Counted from the first letter of the stretch, positions 36,901 to 46,885 are shown. The stretch: 64,000 nt of DNA from Streptomyces sp. NBC_01439 (GCF_036227605.1 NZ_CP109487.1:4903501-4967500); one strand, 5' to 3'. Numbers and translations: made by a program. Notes: generated from the sequence alone by a model not told the origin.

Positions 36901-39165
36901 TCAACGGTCCACTGTCTCACTCGCGCCGGACCCCTCGGTGCTTTGCGCTCCGGTGTCAGGGGACTCGTCACTCGGCTGCGTGCTCTCCTCGGCGGCCGCG
37001 CGTGCTGCGACGCGCTTGCGACTGGCGTACATCTTGATGCCTGCCAGGACCAGGAGGAGCACACCGCCGGCGATGACGAGCATCACGGTGGGCGTGATCT
37101 CGGTGGCTTCGACGGTGAACTTGCGTTCCTTGCCGTAGGGGACGCCGTCCTTGGTGAACAGCTGCGCCGTGACCTCGACGGGGCCGCTCGCCGTGGCGTT
37201 GGCGGTGAACTTGACCGTCTGGGTGTGGTCGCCCTGGACGGTGACCTGCTGCTCGGCCTGCCCGCTCTTGCCGAACATCAGGCGGGTCGGATTGGCGGAC
37301 TTCACGCGCAGCACGAGGTCGTGGACGTCCTGGACCAGGCTGTTCTGGACGCTGACCGGGATGGTGGCGCTGTGCCCGGACAAGGTGGCGTCGGACTTGG
37401 GGATGACCTTGACCTTCTCGGTGAGACCGATCAGGTAGTCCTGGGCCTGGTCCCGGTAGAGGCGGGCCTCCTCGGGACGCCCGCGCCAGGAGGTGGACAT
37501 CTCGCGGTTGGTGGTGTTGCCGAAGGGGATCTCCACGCGGTCGGGCGCGGCGAGGATCACCTTGAAGCGGTCGAGGGTGTTCTGCGTGGCGCGGATCTTC
37601 TCGAAGGCCGACACAGGCAGCTCCTGCTTGCGCAGGGACTCGGGGTACTGGCCGGCGCCCGGCACCTGGGTGGTGGCTCCGGGGTCGGGCTTGGCGGCGG
37701 CCGCGGCCTCGAGGTCCCCGGGCTGGGTCCAGCGGCCCGCCTGGAGGCCGCGTACGGCTTCGGCCATCGACTGGACCTGGCTGACGCTGGGCATCCGCTG
37801 TGGGGCGACGACGAAGCTGCGCGGCTCGTCGGTCTTCTGCAGGTTCAGGGCGAGGCTGTGGGCGAGGAACCGCTGCACGGCGAGCGTGGAGGTTCCGGCG
37901 TCCAGCATGTCGCCCTCGAAGGCGGTGGACAGGTCGGCGTCGGCGACGACGGCGGTGGTGCCGGCGCCGATGGGCCGGGCGGCCGAGGGCGTGTAGCCGA
38001 GGGCGCCGCTTTCCACGAGGCTGTCGCTGCGGGTGAGGACGTTGTGGGCGCCGGCCGAGGTGGCGACATTGACGATCGAGGGATCGATGGCGCCGTCCAC
38101 GGGCCAGGAGAAGTCCGTGGACGCGGGAACGTGCAGGACCGTCTCGACGGCCTGCTTCGCCTTGTCGGTGGCGGGGCGCAGCTGGCCCAGGGTGCCCGAG
38201 ACGTCCTTGCCCTGGTGGGCGAGGGAGGCGAGGTCGGGATCGGCGAACGGCAGGGCGACGACCTTCTTGCCCTGGACGGCCGCCTCCAGGGAGCTCAGCC
38301 ACTGCTCGGCGACGGCCTTGTTCTTGCCCTGGACGGGCTTGCCACCGGGGCTGCGGACCCGGTAGCCCTTGGTCATCGCGTCGACCGCGTAGAGCAGGTC
38401 GGGGTCGATGACCCAGGTGATCGGGAGGTCCTTGCCAAGGGTGACCATCTGCTCCAGGCGCCCGCCCGGCTTGATCTCGTCGGCGAGGGAGTCGTCGAGG
38501 AAGACGGGGGTCTGGAGCTCGTCGGAGCCGGTCTCCGCCGTCACGCGCGTGGTGGAGATCAGCGGCCAGGCGTAGGTGAGCTGCGAGCGCTTGGCGGCGG
38601 CCTCGGGCTGCCAGGGCAGGAAGGTCCGCTTGATGCCCATCACCTGCTCGGACGGCCTGCTGTTGGTCACCCCAGACAGGGAGACGCCGAGCTGGTAGAC
38701 GCCGTCCTTGTCCAGCTCCAGCTTGTTCACCGGGATGGTGAGCGTGAACTCCTGGCTGATCTTCGACGGCAGGGAAGCGATCTTCACCGCGAAGGCCGAG
38801 TCGATCTCACCCGGGTCGGTGCCGGCCCGGAAACCGGTCCGCTCGGCCGCCTCGTCGATGGACGAGCGGTCCGCGAGCGCGGGCCCGACCCGCAGACCGA
38901 CATGTGCGTCGGTGATGGTCTCGGCACCGGTGTTGAGCACGGTGCCCCGGATGGTGAGGGTGTCGTTCTTCACCGGTGCCAAGGGGGTCATGGAGGTCAG
39001 CTGGACGTCCACGGCCGAGGCCTGCGCGGCCTCGGCCCGGGGGGCGGGAGAGTAGATCAGCGCAGCCAGTACGGGCGTCCCGGCGAGCAGGACGATCGCC
39101 CGCCGCAGCCACCGGCGCCGGGCAGGAGCGGGGGACGCCCCCTGGTTGTCAGCCGCCTCGGCCAC
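36901..39165 (-). CDS. DUF6049-type secreted membrane protein
   Basis: A 754-residue protein: basic N-terminus and hydrophobic segment (RRAIVLLAGTPVLAALIYSP), a long ectodomain, and a C-terminal helix (VMLVIAGGVLLLVLAGIKMY) with a charged cytosolic tail. The ectodomain begins with an Ig-like beta segment (VDVQLTSMTPLAPVKNDTLT) and ends with another (SGHSATIPVSVQNSLVQDVH). It is the equivalent of the conserved actinobacterial protein upstream of murJ (Rv3909 position). It ends 46 bases before murJ and is likely an envelope-assembly partner. GTG 39165 start. Confidence 0.85.
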   Translation of the reverse strand: MAEAADNQGASPAPARRRWLRRAIVLLAGTPVLAALIYSPAPRAEAAQASAVDVQLTSMTPLAPVKNDTLTIRGTVLNTGAETITDAHVGLRVGPALADRSSIDEAAERTGFRAGTDPGEIDSAFAVKIASLPSKISQEFTLTIPVNKLELDKDGVYQLGVSLSGVTNSRPSEQVMGIKRTFLPWQPEAAAKRSQLTYAWPLISTTRVTAETGSDELQTPVFLDDSLADEIKPGGRLEQMVTLGKDLPITWVIDPDLLYAVDAMTKGYRVRSPGGKPVQGKNKAVAEQWLSSLEAAVQGKKVVALPFADPDLASLAHQGKDVSGTLGQLRPATDKAKQAVETVLHVPASTDFSWPVDGAIDPSIVNVATSAGAHNVLTRSDSLVESGALGYTPSAARPIGAGTTAVVADADLSTAFEGDMLDAGTSTLAVQRFLAHSLALNLQKTDEPRSFVVAPQRMPSVSQVQSMAEAVRGLQAGRWTQPGDLEAAAAAKPDPGATTQVPGAGQYPESLRKQELPVSAFEKIRATQNTLDRFKVILAAPDRVEIPFGNTTNREMSTSWRGRPEEARLYRDQAQDYLIGLTEKVKVIPKSDATLSGHSATIPVSVQNSLVQDVHDLVLRVKSANPTRLMFGKSGQAEQQVTVQGDHTQTVKFTANATASGPVEVTAQLFTKDGVPYGKERKFTVEATEITPTVMLVIAGGVLLLVLAGIKMYASRKRVAARAAAEESTQPSDESPDTGAQSTEGSGASETVDR

Positions 39166-39351
39166 GCGCTAGCCCGTCCCTCGAAGTGTCAGTGGTCGTC
39201 TTTTGTGCGTCCACGCATGGTAACGAGGCCCGCTGTGTGCGAGTGCCGCGCCTTGCTCCACATGATCGGCTCAGGACCCCGGGGGCGGCGTACCGGGGTG
39301 GCCGCAAAACGGGGCGGCCCCTGGGGAGCCGGGCACGTACCCTTTTCTGTT

Positions 39352-40818
39352 GTGCCGAACGCCAACGAAGACAATCCCAGTGCCCTGAGTCAGGTGCAGC
39401 GCCGCGCGGTCAGTGAACTGCTGCGGGTCGCTCCTGTCGCCGACGAGCTCGGCCGCCGTTTCCAGGAGGCGGGCTTCCGTCTCGCCCTGGTCGGTGGGTC
39501 CGTCCGCGACGCGCTGCTGGGGCGTCTCGGCAACGATCTCGACTTCACCACCGATGCCCGCCCCGAGGACGTTCTGAAGATCGTCCGGCCGTGGGCGGAT
39601 TCGGTGTGGGACGTCGGTATCGCCTTCGGCACCGTCGGGGCTCAGAAGAGCGCCCGCGTCGGGGACACCGTGCGGAACTTCCAGATCGAGGTGACGACGT
39701 ACCGCTCGGAAGCGTACGACCGTACGTCGCGCAAGCCCGAGGTCTCCTACGGCGACTCGATCGACGAGGACCTGGTCCGGCGTGACTTCACGGTCAATGC
39801 CATGGCCCTGGCCCTGCCCGAGCAGGAGTTCATCGATCCGCACGGCGGTCTGCAGGATCTGGCCGCCGGCGTGCTGCGCACGCCCGGAACCCCGGAGGAG
39901 TCCTTCTCCGACGACCCGCTGCGGATGCTGCGGGCGGCGCGGTTCGCCGCGCAGCTGGACTTCGAGGTCGCCCCGGAGGTCGTCGTGGCCATGAAGGCGA
40001 TGTCCGAGCGGATCGAGATCGTTTCCGCGGAGCGGGTCCAGGGCGAGCTGAACAAGCTGATCCTTTCCGCCCACCCGCGCAAGGGTCTGGGACTGCTGGT
40101 GGATACCGGGCTGGCCGACCGGGTGCTTCCCGAGCTGCCCGCACTGCGGCTGGAGAGTGATGAGCACCACCGGCACAAGGACGTCTACGACCACTCGCTG
40201 ATCGTGCTGGAGCAGGCGATCGCGCTGGAGGAGGACGGCCCGGACCTGGTCCTGCGGCTCGCGGCGCTGCTGCACGACATCGGCAAGCCCCGCACCCGCC
40301 GGTTCGAGAGCGACGGTCGGGTCTCCTTCCACCACCACGAGGTGGTGGGCGCGAAGATGACCAAGAAGCGGCTCACCGCCCTGAAGTACTCGAACGACAT
40401 GATCAAGGACGTGTCCCGGCTCGTGGAGCTGCACCTGCGCTTCCACGGCTACGGCGACGGGGAGTGGACCGACTCCGCGGTCCGGCGCTACGTCCGCGAC
40501 GCCGGTCCGCTGCTGGAGCGTCTGCACAAGCTGACTCGGTCCGACTGCACCACGCGCAACAAGCGCAAGGCCAATGCCCTCTCCCGGACCTATGACGGGC
40601 TGGAGGACCGTATCGCGCAGCTGCAGGAGCAGGAGGAGCTGGACGCGATCCGGCCCGACCTGGACGGCAACGAGATCATGGAGGTGCTCGACGTGCGCCC
40701 CGGCCCGGTGATCGGCAAGGCCTACGCCTTCCTGCTGGAGCTGCGGCTGGAGAACGGCCCGATGGGCCGTGACGCCGCCGTCGTCGCGCTGAAGGAGTGG
40801 TGGGCCGCACAGGCCTGA
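39352..40818 (+). CDS. cca: CCA tRNA nucleotidyltransferase
   Basis: A 488-residue class II enzyme that adds or repairs tRNA 3'-CCA, needed because both tRNA genes here lack encoded CCA. The active site GGSVRDALLGRLGNDLDF, ERxxxD-like EDLVRRDFTVNAMA and RMLRAARFAAQL are intact, followed by an HD domain (LAALLHDIGKPRTR). GTG 39352 is chosen from conserved spacing; there is no Shine-Dalgarno, and TACCCT at 39338-39343 suggests a leaderless transcript. It is divergent from DUF6049 and converges on the MFS gene across a 44-bp parS palindrome. Confidence 0.95.
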   Translation: MPNANEDNPSALSQVQRRAVSELLRVAPVADELGRRFQEAGFRLALVGGSVRDALLGRLGNDLDFTTDARPEDVLKIVRPWADSVWDVGIAFGTVGAQKSARVGDTVRNFQIEVTTYRSEAYDRTSRKPEVSYGDSIDEDLVRRDFTVNAMALALPEQEFIDPHGGLQDLAAGVLRTPGTPEESFSDDPLRMLRAARFAAQLDFEVAPEVVVAMKAMSERIEIVSAERVQGELNKLILSAHPRKGLGLLVDTGLADRVLPELPALRLESDEHHRHKDVYDHSLIVLEQAIALEEDGPDLVLRLAALLHDIGKPRTRRFESDGRVSFHHHEVVGAKMTKKRLTALKYSNDMIKDVSRLVELHLRFHGYGDGEWTDSAVRRYVRDAGPLLERLHKLTRSDCTTRNKRKANALSRTYDGLEDRIAQLQEQEELDAIRPDLDGNEIMEVLDVRPGPVIGKAYAFLLELRLENGPMGRDAAVVALKEWWAAQA

Positions 40819-40825
40819 CCTACGG

Positions 40826-40869
40826 ACGACGGGGGCCGATGTTTCACGTGAAACATCGGCCCCCGTCGT
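40826..40869. terminator. 44-bp perfect palindrome with parS at its centre
   Basis: Every base from 40826 to 40869 pairs with its symmetric partner (centre 40847/40848). The outer arms (ACGACGGGGGCCGAT and complement) form a terminator-like GC stem between convergent cca and MFS genes; the middle is parS. In RNA it is a 20-bp-plus hairpin. Confidence 0.85.
40841..40854. promoter_or_regulatory. parS site in cca-MFS gap
   Basis: Perfect TGTTTCACGTGAAACA, centre of the 44-bp palindrome; 43 bases from the next parS. Confidence 0.96.
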
Positions 40870-40883
40870 TCTTCAGAGCTGAT

Positions 40884-40897
40884 GTTTCACGTGAAAC
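40884..40897. promoter_or_regulatory. parS site overlapping the MFS gene 3' end
   Basis: Perfect GTTTCACGTGAAAC; on the minus strand it supplies the last codons (F, T) and the TGA stop of the MFS transporter. Confidence 0.96.
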
Positions 40898-42155
40898 GTC
40901 GCTCGCCCCGGGCCAGGAACACGGCGGTCGCGGCGTAGAGCGCTGACACGATGAGGACCAGGGCCACGGAGCGTCCGTCGGCGGGGAGCATGAGGGAGGC
41001 CACCGCCGCCGCGCCGACGAACGCGACGTTGAACAAGACGTCGTAGACGGAGAAGACGCGGCCGCGGTAGTCGTCGTCCACCTGGGACTGCAGTTCGGTG
41101 TCGGTGGAGATCTTGGCGCCCTGGGTGGCGAGGCCGAGTACGAAAGCAGCGGCCAGCATCGGCCCGGGGGCGAAGAACAGGCCGAGGGCCGGCACCAGGA
41201 CGGCGGCGCCGGCCGAGCATGCGGTGATCCAGCCGAGCGGGCCCAGCCGGCCCACCAGCCAGGGGGTCACCACGGCGGCGGCGAAGAACCCGGCCCCGGA
41301 GGCGCCGACGGCGATGCCCAGCAGCGCCAGCCCGTCGGACTCGTTGTCCGACCAGGCGTAGCGGCAGAGCATCAGCAGCATCACGAACAGGGTCCCGTAG
41401 CAGAACCGCATCATGGTCATCGCGGTGAGTGCCCGGGCCGCCTCGCGCCGGGAGGCGAGGTGGCGCAAGCCCTCGGCCATTCCCCGCACCGTGAGGGCGA
41501 CCCCCTCGGCGACCGAGGGATGGGCCCGGCCGGCGGGGTGGTCCGGCCCGAGGAGGCCGATGGCCAGTTGCAGGGAGACCAGGGCCGCGCACAGGTAGAG
41601 TCCGGCGCCCAGGAGCACGACCAGGGCGTTGGAGTCGGAGGCCAGCAGCCGGACCAGGAAGGCCAGCCCTCCGCCCGCCACCGCCGCGAGGGTTCCGGCG
41701 GTGGGGGAGAGCGCGTTCGCGGTGACCAGCTGGTCGGGTCCGACGACGTGCGGCAGCGAGGCGGCGAGCCCGGACAGCACGAAGCGGTTGACGGCGGTCA
41801 CGGACAGGGCCGAGGCGTAGAACAGCCAGTCGGGCACCTGCGCGACGATCAGCATTCCGGTGACGCAGGCGAGGAAGGCCCTCAGGAGATTGCCGTAGAG
41901 GAAGACCTGGCGGCGCCGCCAGCGGTCGAGCAGCACCCCGGCGAAGGGGCCGATCGCCGAATACGGCAGCAGCAGTACCGCCATGGCGGAGGCGATGGCC
42001 GCCGGTGAGGTCTGCTTCTCCGGAGAGAAGATCACGTAGGTGGCGAGTGCGACCTGGTAGACGCCGTCCGCCGCTTGGGAGAGCAGTCGTACGGCGAGCA
42101 GGTTGCGGAAGTCCCTCAGGCGCAGGAGTACGCGCAGATCACGTACGACAGGCAT
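40887..42155 (-). CDS. MFS transporter
   Basis: A 422-residue, 12-helix major facilitator of the macrolide/enterobactin-exporter type: LLAVRLLSQAADGVYQVALA in helix 1, then DRWRRRQVFLYGNLLRA, the helix 2-3 loop motif. ATG 42155 is chosen from homology of the first helix; no ribosome site is obvious, and GTG 42170 is an alternative. The C-terminal RRFT and stop come from a parS. Substrate unknown; efflux is likely. Confidence 0.88.
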   Translation of the reverse strand: MPVVRDLRVLLRLRDFRNLLAVRLLSQAADGVYQVALATYVIFSPEKQTSPAAIASAMAVLLLPYSAIGPFAGVLLDRWRRRQVFLYGNLLRAFLACVTGMLIVAQVPDWLFYASALSVTAVNRFVLSGLAASLPHVVGPDQLVTANALSPTAGTLAAVAGGGLAFLVRLLASDSNALVVLLGAGLYLCAALVSLQLAIGLLGPDHPAGRAHPSVAEGVALTVRGMAEGLRHLASRREAARALTAMTMMRFCYGTLFVMLLMLCRYAWSDNESDGLALLGIAVGASGAGFFAAAVVTPWLVGRLGPLGWITACSAGAAVLVPALGLFFAPGPMLAAAFVLGLATQGAKISTDTELQSQVDDDYRGRVFSVYDVLFNVAFVGAAAVASLMLPADGRSVALVLIVSALYAATAVFLARGERRFT

Positions 42156-42173
42156 GAGGGCAAGGGTCACATA

Positions 42174-42214
42174 CGCGGAGGGTCCCCGGGCACATTGCCC
42201 GGGGACCCTCCGCG
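42174..42214 (-). terminator. terminator of ino1
   Basis: A perfect 18-bp inverted repeat (CGCGGAGGGTCCCCGGGC and complement) with loop ACATT, 45 bases downstream of the ino1 stop and close to the MFS start, insulating the two. Confidence 0.9.
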
Positions 42215-42259
42215 GAAGAACTGCCGAAGTCCAGGTGTCGTGAAGACCCGTGGGTTCGG

Positions 42260-43342
42260 TTAGCGCTCGACCTCGCCCTTGATGAACTTCTCGACGTTGG
42301 CCAGGGCCTCGTCGTCGAAGTACTGCACCGGCGGGGACTTCATGAAGTAGCTGGACGCCGACAGGATCGGGCCGCCGATGCCGCGGTCCTTGGCGATCTT
42401 CGCGGCGCGCAGGGCGTCGATGATGACACCGGCCGAGTTCGGGGAGTCCCACACCTCGAGCTTGTACTCGAGGTTCAGCGGGACGTCGCCGAAGGCGCGA
42501 CCTTCCAGGCGGACGTAGGCCCACTTGCGGTCGTCGAGCCACGCGACGTAGTCGGACGGGCCGATGTGGACGTTCTTCTCGCCGAGCTCACGGTCGGGGA
42601 TCTGCGAGGTGACGGCCTGGGTCTTGGAGATCTTCTTCGACTCGAGGCGGTCGCGCTCGAGCATGTTCTTGAAGTCCATGTTGCCGCCGACGTTGAGCTG
42701 CATGGTGCGCTCAAGACGGACACCGCGGTCCTCGAACAGCTTCGCCATCACGCGGTGCGTGATGGTGGCGCCGACCTGCGACTTGATGTCGTCGCCGACG
42801 ATCGGGACACCGGCCTCGGTGAACTTGTCCGCCCACTCCTTGGTGCCGGCGATGAAGACCGGGAGGGCGTTGACGAAGGCGACCTTGGCGTCGATGGCGC
42901 ACTGGGCGTAGAACTTCGCCGCGTCCTCGGAACCGACGGGCAGGTAGCAGATCAGGACGTCGACCTCGCGGTCCTTGAGGACCTGGACCACGTCGACCGG
43001 AGCCTCGGCGGACTCCTCGATCGTCATGCGGTAGTACTTGCCCAGGCCGTCGTAGGTGTGGCCGCGCTGGACGGTCACACCGGCGTTCGGGACGTCGCAG
43101 ATCTTGATGGTGTTGTTCTCGCTGGCGCCGATGGCGTCCGAAAGATCGAGGCCGACCTTCTTCGCGTCGACGTCGAACGCGGCGACGAACTCGATGTCAC
43201 GCACGTGGTAGTCGCCGAACTGGACGTGCATCAGACCGGGGACCTTGGCCGCCGGGTCGGCGTCCTTGTAGTACTCGACGCCCTGCACCAGCGAGGCGGC
43301 GCAGTTGCCTACGCCGACGATGGCTACGCGAACCGAACCCAT
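42260..43342 (-). CDS. ino1: inositol-1-phosphate (myo-inositol-3-phosphate) synthase
   Basis: A 360-residue NAD-dependent enzyme converting glucose 6-phosphate to inositol 3-phosphate, precursor of mycothiol and phosphatidylinositol. The Rossmann motif [20 protein letters not shown] is N-terminal; catalytic-core motifs include [20 protein letters not shown] and [17 protein letters not shown]. The length matches the short actinobacterial form. ATG 43342 has AGGGAG upstream. The PadR gene lies 49 bases upstream on the same strand and may control it. Confidence 0.96.
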   Translation of the reverse strand: MGSVRVAIVGVGNCAASLVQGVEYYKDADPAAKVPGLMHVQFGDYHVRDIEFVAAFDVDAKKVGLDLSDAIGASENNTIKICDVPNAGVTVQRGHTYDGLGKYYRMTIEESAEAPVDVVQVLKDREVDVLICYLPVGSEDAAKFYAQCAIDAKVAFVNALPVFIAGTKEWADKFTEAGVPIVGDDIKSQVGATITHRVMAKLFEDRGVRLERTMQLNVGGNMDFKNMLERDRLESKKISKTQAVTSQIPDRELGEKNVHIGPSDYVAWLDDRKWAYVRLEGRAFGDVPLNLEYKLEVWDSPNSAGVIIDALRAAKIAKDRGIGGPILSASSYFMKSPPVQYFDDEALANVEKFIKGEVER

Positions 43343-43391
43343 TCCGGTTGCTCCCTGTTTGTTCTCGGACGAGGCCTGCGAGGTGCAGGCC

Positions 43392-43994
43392 TCATTTTTC
43401 AGTTTCGTTGGACGGACCGGATCGTCTCCGATCCCGTCCCGCCCGCTCACTCTCGATGAGCTCGTTCAGCCAGCGCACTTCGCGCTCCACGGACTCCATG
43501 CCGTGCCGCTGCAGCTCGAGCGTGTAGTCGTCGAGACGCTCCCGCGTCCGGGCGATCGAGGCACGCATCTTCTCCAGACGCTCCTCCAGCCGGCTGCGGC
43601 GGCCCTCCAGTACCCGCATGCGGACGTCTCGTTCGGTCTGGCCGAAGAAGGCGAAGCGGGCGGCGAAGGACTCGTCCTCCCAGGTGTCGGGGCCCGTGTG
43701 GGAGAGCAGCTCCTCGAAGTGCTCCTTACCCGCGGCCGTCAACCGGTAGACGATCTTGGCGCGGCGCCCTGCGAGTGAAGCGGCGAGAGCGTCCTCCGGG
43801 GCGTTGCCCGGCTCTTCGATCAACCAGCCGTTGGCGACCAGCGTTTTGAGGCAGGGGTAGAGCGTCCCGTAGCTGAAGGCTCTGAACACCCCCAGCGAGG
43901 TGTTGAGCCGCTTGCGCAGCTCGTAACCGTGCATGGGGGATTCGCGAAGCAGGCCGAGGACGGCGAACTCGAGGATGCCTGAGCGTCTGCTCAT
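43392..43994 (-). CDS. PadR-family transcriptional regulator
   Basis: A 200-residue regulator: PadR winged helix (about 1-110, [38 protein letters not shown]) and a long C-terminal coiled-coil dimer arm ([20 protein letters not shown]). Upstream lies a perfect 21-bp dyad likely to be its operator. It is co-oriented with ino1, so it may form an autoregulated PadR-ino1 unit. Effector unknown. Confidence 0.93.
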   Translation of the reverse strand: MSRRSGILEFAVLGLLRESPMHGYELRKRLNTSLGVFRAFSYGTLYPCLKTLVANGWLIEEPGNAPEDALAASLAGRRAKIVYRLTAAGKEHFEELLSHTGPDTWEDESFAARFAFFGQTERDVRMRVLEGRRSRLEERLEKMRASIARTRERLDDYTLELQRHGMESVEREVRWLNELIESERAGRDRRRSGPSNETEK

Positions 43995-44035
43995 CCGCCT
44001 GCCCCTCCTCCGCCCCTGAGTCTTTATGTCGAGCT

Positions 44036-44056
44036 GATGTATCGACTCGATACATC
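44036..44056. promoter_or_regulatory. PadR operator candidate
   Basis: Perfect 10-bp arms GATGTATCGA / TCGATACATC around one central base, 42 bases upstream of the PadR ATG. The ATGT...ACAT ends fit known PadR operators. Confidence 0.8.
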
Positions 44057-44269
44057 CAGACGATAGAACGGGGCGCTCTGATCGACAAGGGGAGACATGG
44101 TGACCGGTGTCACATCACCAATTCGCACCAGGCAGGTTGCCTGATTTGGGGTGAACTTCGGCACTGAGCGCGTTTTGAGCGTGCGTAGTCTGTGCGCCAT
44201 GACACCGGGGGGTACCGGAACTAATCTGCCGCTTCCAGGCCACTCGCCTGCCCGAGGAGTAGTCGTTCG

Positions 44270-46885
44270 ATGAGCGAGCACCGTCGCAAACTGCCGCAGC
44301 CCGAAGGCGGTGGGCGCGCCTCAGCCCGCCGCGCCGCCCAGCCGCGCCCCGGAAGGGGCGCGGCCGGACGTGACGTCCCTACGGCGTCGTACAGCGGCCC
44401 GTACGCACCGCAGCCCTCCCAGGGCAGCCGTGCCGATGCCCGCCGAGCCGCCCAGAGAGGCAGCGGCCGCGGGAGAGGAGCCGGCGCCGCCACGCGCGAC
44501 AAGCGGCTCATCAACTACCCGCGGTCCGACAGAGACGGCTGGAAGCGCTTCGTGCCGTCCTGGAAGTTCGTCGCCGGCTCGGCCCTGGGCTTCTTCGCGG
44601 TCATCACGGCCGGCACCGGCATCGGTATCGCCATGGTGAGCAACCCGGACCCGAACAAGGCAGCCCAGGCGCAGAACAACGTCTTCTACTGGGCCGACGG
44701 CAGCCAGATGGTGGCGACGGGCGGTTCGATGAACCGGCAGATCGTGCCCATCTCCAGCATCCCCCGGTCGATGAGGGACGCCGTGATCTCGGCGGAGAAC
44801 GAGTCCTTCGAGACGGACAAGGGCGTGGACCCGATGGGTGTCGGCCGCGCCGTGTGGAACATGGCCACGGGCGGCTCGACCCAGGGCGGCTCGACGATCA
44901 CCCAGCAGTACGTGAAGAACACGTACCTGGACTCCGACCAGACGCTCAAGCGGAAGGCCACCGAGCTCTTCATCGCGATAAGGCTGGGTGTCACCGAGGA
45001 GAAGGACAAGGTCCTCGCCGGCTACCTGAACACCGCCTACTACGGGCGGGACGCCTACGGCATCCAGGCCGCGGCCCGCGCCTACTTCGGCAAGGACAGC
45101 CAGGACCTGAACCCCTCCGAGTGCGCCTTCCTGGCCGCCGTGCTGAAGGGTCCCAACCTCTACAACCCGGACGGCGGCATTGGCGCCGCGGCCACCCCCG
45201 CCCTCAACGAGAAGCGGGCCCGGGAGCGCTGGAGCTGGGTGCTGGACCGTGAGGTCGAGGTCGGCCGGATGGACAAGGCCGAGCGGGCGAAGTTCACGGA
45301 CGCGGACTTCCCCCCGCGGGTCGAGTCGGAGCAGGCCCGCGGCATGACCGGCCAGATCGGCTACCTGGTCGACACGGCCAAGGCCTACGTGATGAAGACC
45401 AAGGGCATCACCCCCGAGCAGATGGCCATGGGCGGCTACCGGATCAAGACCACCTTCCAGAAGCCGAGGGTGGACGCCATGGTCAAGGCGGTCGAGGACA
45501 CCCGCAACGGGTTCATCGACGAGAAGGGCCGCCCCGAGACGGACACCTTCGTACAGTTCGGCGCGGCCTCGGTGGACGTGAAGACCGGGGCCCTCGTCGC
45601 CCTGTACGGCGGCCCGGGCTGGGACCACAAGTACTTCAGCAACAACGCCAACTCCAGCGGTGTCCCGGTCGGCTCGACCTGGAAGCCGTACGTGCTGGCG
45701 GCGGCGATGGAGTACGGCACCCAGAACTCCAAGGGCAAGGGCATCTCGGCCGACAGCAAGTACATGGCCAATGACCTCACCGTGATCAACAACCGTGAGG
45801 GCAAGCCCCTGCGCGACGCGTCGGGCGCGCCGTTCAAGCAGAAGAACGAGAGCCCCACCTCCTTCGGGTACGTGACCCTCAACGAGGCGATGGAGAAGTC
45901 CATCAACGTCCCGTTCGCCCAGCTCGTCTTCGATGTCGGCCACGACAAGGTCAGGGCCGTGGCCAAGTCCACGGGCATCCTGGAGGAGTCGGTCAACCCG
46001 AACAACGACGCCTCCTTCGCCCTCGGTACCTCCACCCCGAGCGCCATCCGCATGGCCGACTCGTACGCGACCTTCGCCGCCTCCGGCACGCACCGCGAGC
46101 CGTTCTCGGTGACCGAGGTCGAGAAGGACGGCGAGAAGCTGTCGGGCTTCGAGGCCCCCAAGGACCAGCGGGCCATGGACAGCGCCGTGGCCGACAACAT
46201 CACCAAGGTGCTGGAGAACGTCGTCGAGAACGGCACCGGCAAGAAGGTCCAGAAGCTGGGCCGGCCCGCCGCGGGCAAGACCGGTACCACGGACGAGAAC
46301 AAGTCGGCTTGGTTCGTCGGCTACACCCCGGAGCTGTCCACCTCGGTGGTCCTCTTCCGCACCGACCCCAACTCGCCGGACAAGAAGTTGATCTCCATGA
46401 GGGGCGTGGGCGACATCCCCTCCCTCCACGGTGGTGACATCCCGGCCGAGATCTGGACCGAGTACATGGGCGAAGCGCTCAAGGGTCTCCCGGTCAAGCA
46501 GTTCCCGGAGGCCGAGGACATCGGCGTGACCGCCGACTCCGCAGGCGCCCCCTCCCCCACGCCCTCGGTCGTCGCCCCGGCGTCCCCCTCCCCGTCGACG
46601 CAGCCGCCGAGCTCCCCGCCGGCGTCGCCCTCCCCGTCCAAGGGCGGTCGGCCGACCTGCCCGCCGTGGAAGCTGTACTGCGACCCGGACACCACGCGGG
46701 GGACCACCAACGGAGGCGCCAACAGCGGCACCAGCACCGGCACCGGCACCAACTCCGGCAACACGTCCGGCACCAGCACCGGCGTGATCGGCGGGTCCAC
46801 CGGATCACCGTCCCCGACGCCGACCGGCAAACCGGGACGCCCGGGCGGCATCACCGGCGGGGTCAACGACTCCGTCCCCGAGTGA
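44270..46885 (+). CDS. class A penicillin-binding protein (GT51 transglycosylase/transpeptidase)
   Basis: An 871-residue bifunctional peptidoglycan synthase. A basic cytosolic tail (about 1-95) precedes a helix (FVAGSALGFFAVITAGTGIG). The GT51 domain follows, with catalytic region VISAENESFETDKGVDP and GGSTITQQYVKN. The transpeptidase domain has SxxK (GSTWKPYV), SxN (EKSINVPF) and KTG (AGKTGTTDENKSAWF). The C-terminal 130 residues are Pro/Ser then Gly/Thr/Asn-rich, a low-complexity wall-spanning tail. GAGGAG lies about 11 bases upstream of ATG 44270. It is divergent from padR. Confidence 0.95.
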   Translation: MSEHRRKLPQPEGGGRASARRAAQPRPGRGAAGRDVPTASYSGPYAPQPSQGSRADARRAAQRGSGRGRGAGAATRDKRLINYPRSDRDGWKRFVPSWKFVAGSALGFFAVITAGTGIGIAMVSNPDPNKAAQAQNNVFYWADGSQMVATGGSMNRQIVPISSIPRSMRDAVISAENESFETDKGVDPMGVGRAVWNMATGGSTQGGSTITQQYVKNTYLDSDQTLKRKATELFIAIRLGVTEEKDKVLAGYLNTAYYGRDAYGIQAAARAYFGKDSQDLNPSECAFLAAVLKGPNLYNPDGGIGAAATPALNEKRARERWSWVLDREVEVGRMDKAERAKFTDADFPPRVESEQARGMTGQIGYLVDTAKAYVMKTKGITPEQMAMGGYRIKTTFQKPRVDAMVKAVEDTRNGFIDEKGRPETDTFVQFGAASVDVKTGALVALYGGPGWDHKYFSNNANSSGVPVGSTWKPYVLAAAMEYGTQNSKGKGISADSKYMANDLTVINNREGKPLRDASGAPFKQKNESPTSFGYVTLNEAMEKSINVPFAQLVFDVGHDKVRAVAKSTGILEESVNPNNDASFALGTSTPSAIRMADSYATFAASGTHREPFSVTEVEKDGEKLSGFEAPKDQRAMDSAVADNITKVLENVVENGTGKKVQKLGRPAAGKTGTTDENKSAWFVGYTPELSTSVVLFRTDPNSPDKKLISMRGVGDIPSLHGGDIPAEIWTEYMGEALKGLPVKQFPEAEDIGVTADSAGAPSPTPSVVAPASPSPSTQPPSSPPASPSPSKGGRPTCPPWKLYCDPDTTRGTTNGGANSGTSTGTGTNSGNTSGTSTGVIGGSTGSPSPTPTGKPGRPGGITGGVNDSVPE

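Noticed and set aside
33069..37037. Long plus-strand frame opposite the pseudokinase and murJ genes
   Set aside because: Same antisense artefact; the minus-strand genes carry recognisable motifs throughout.
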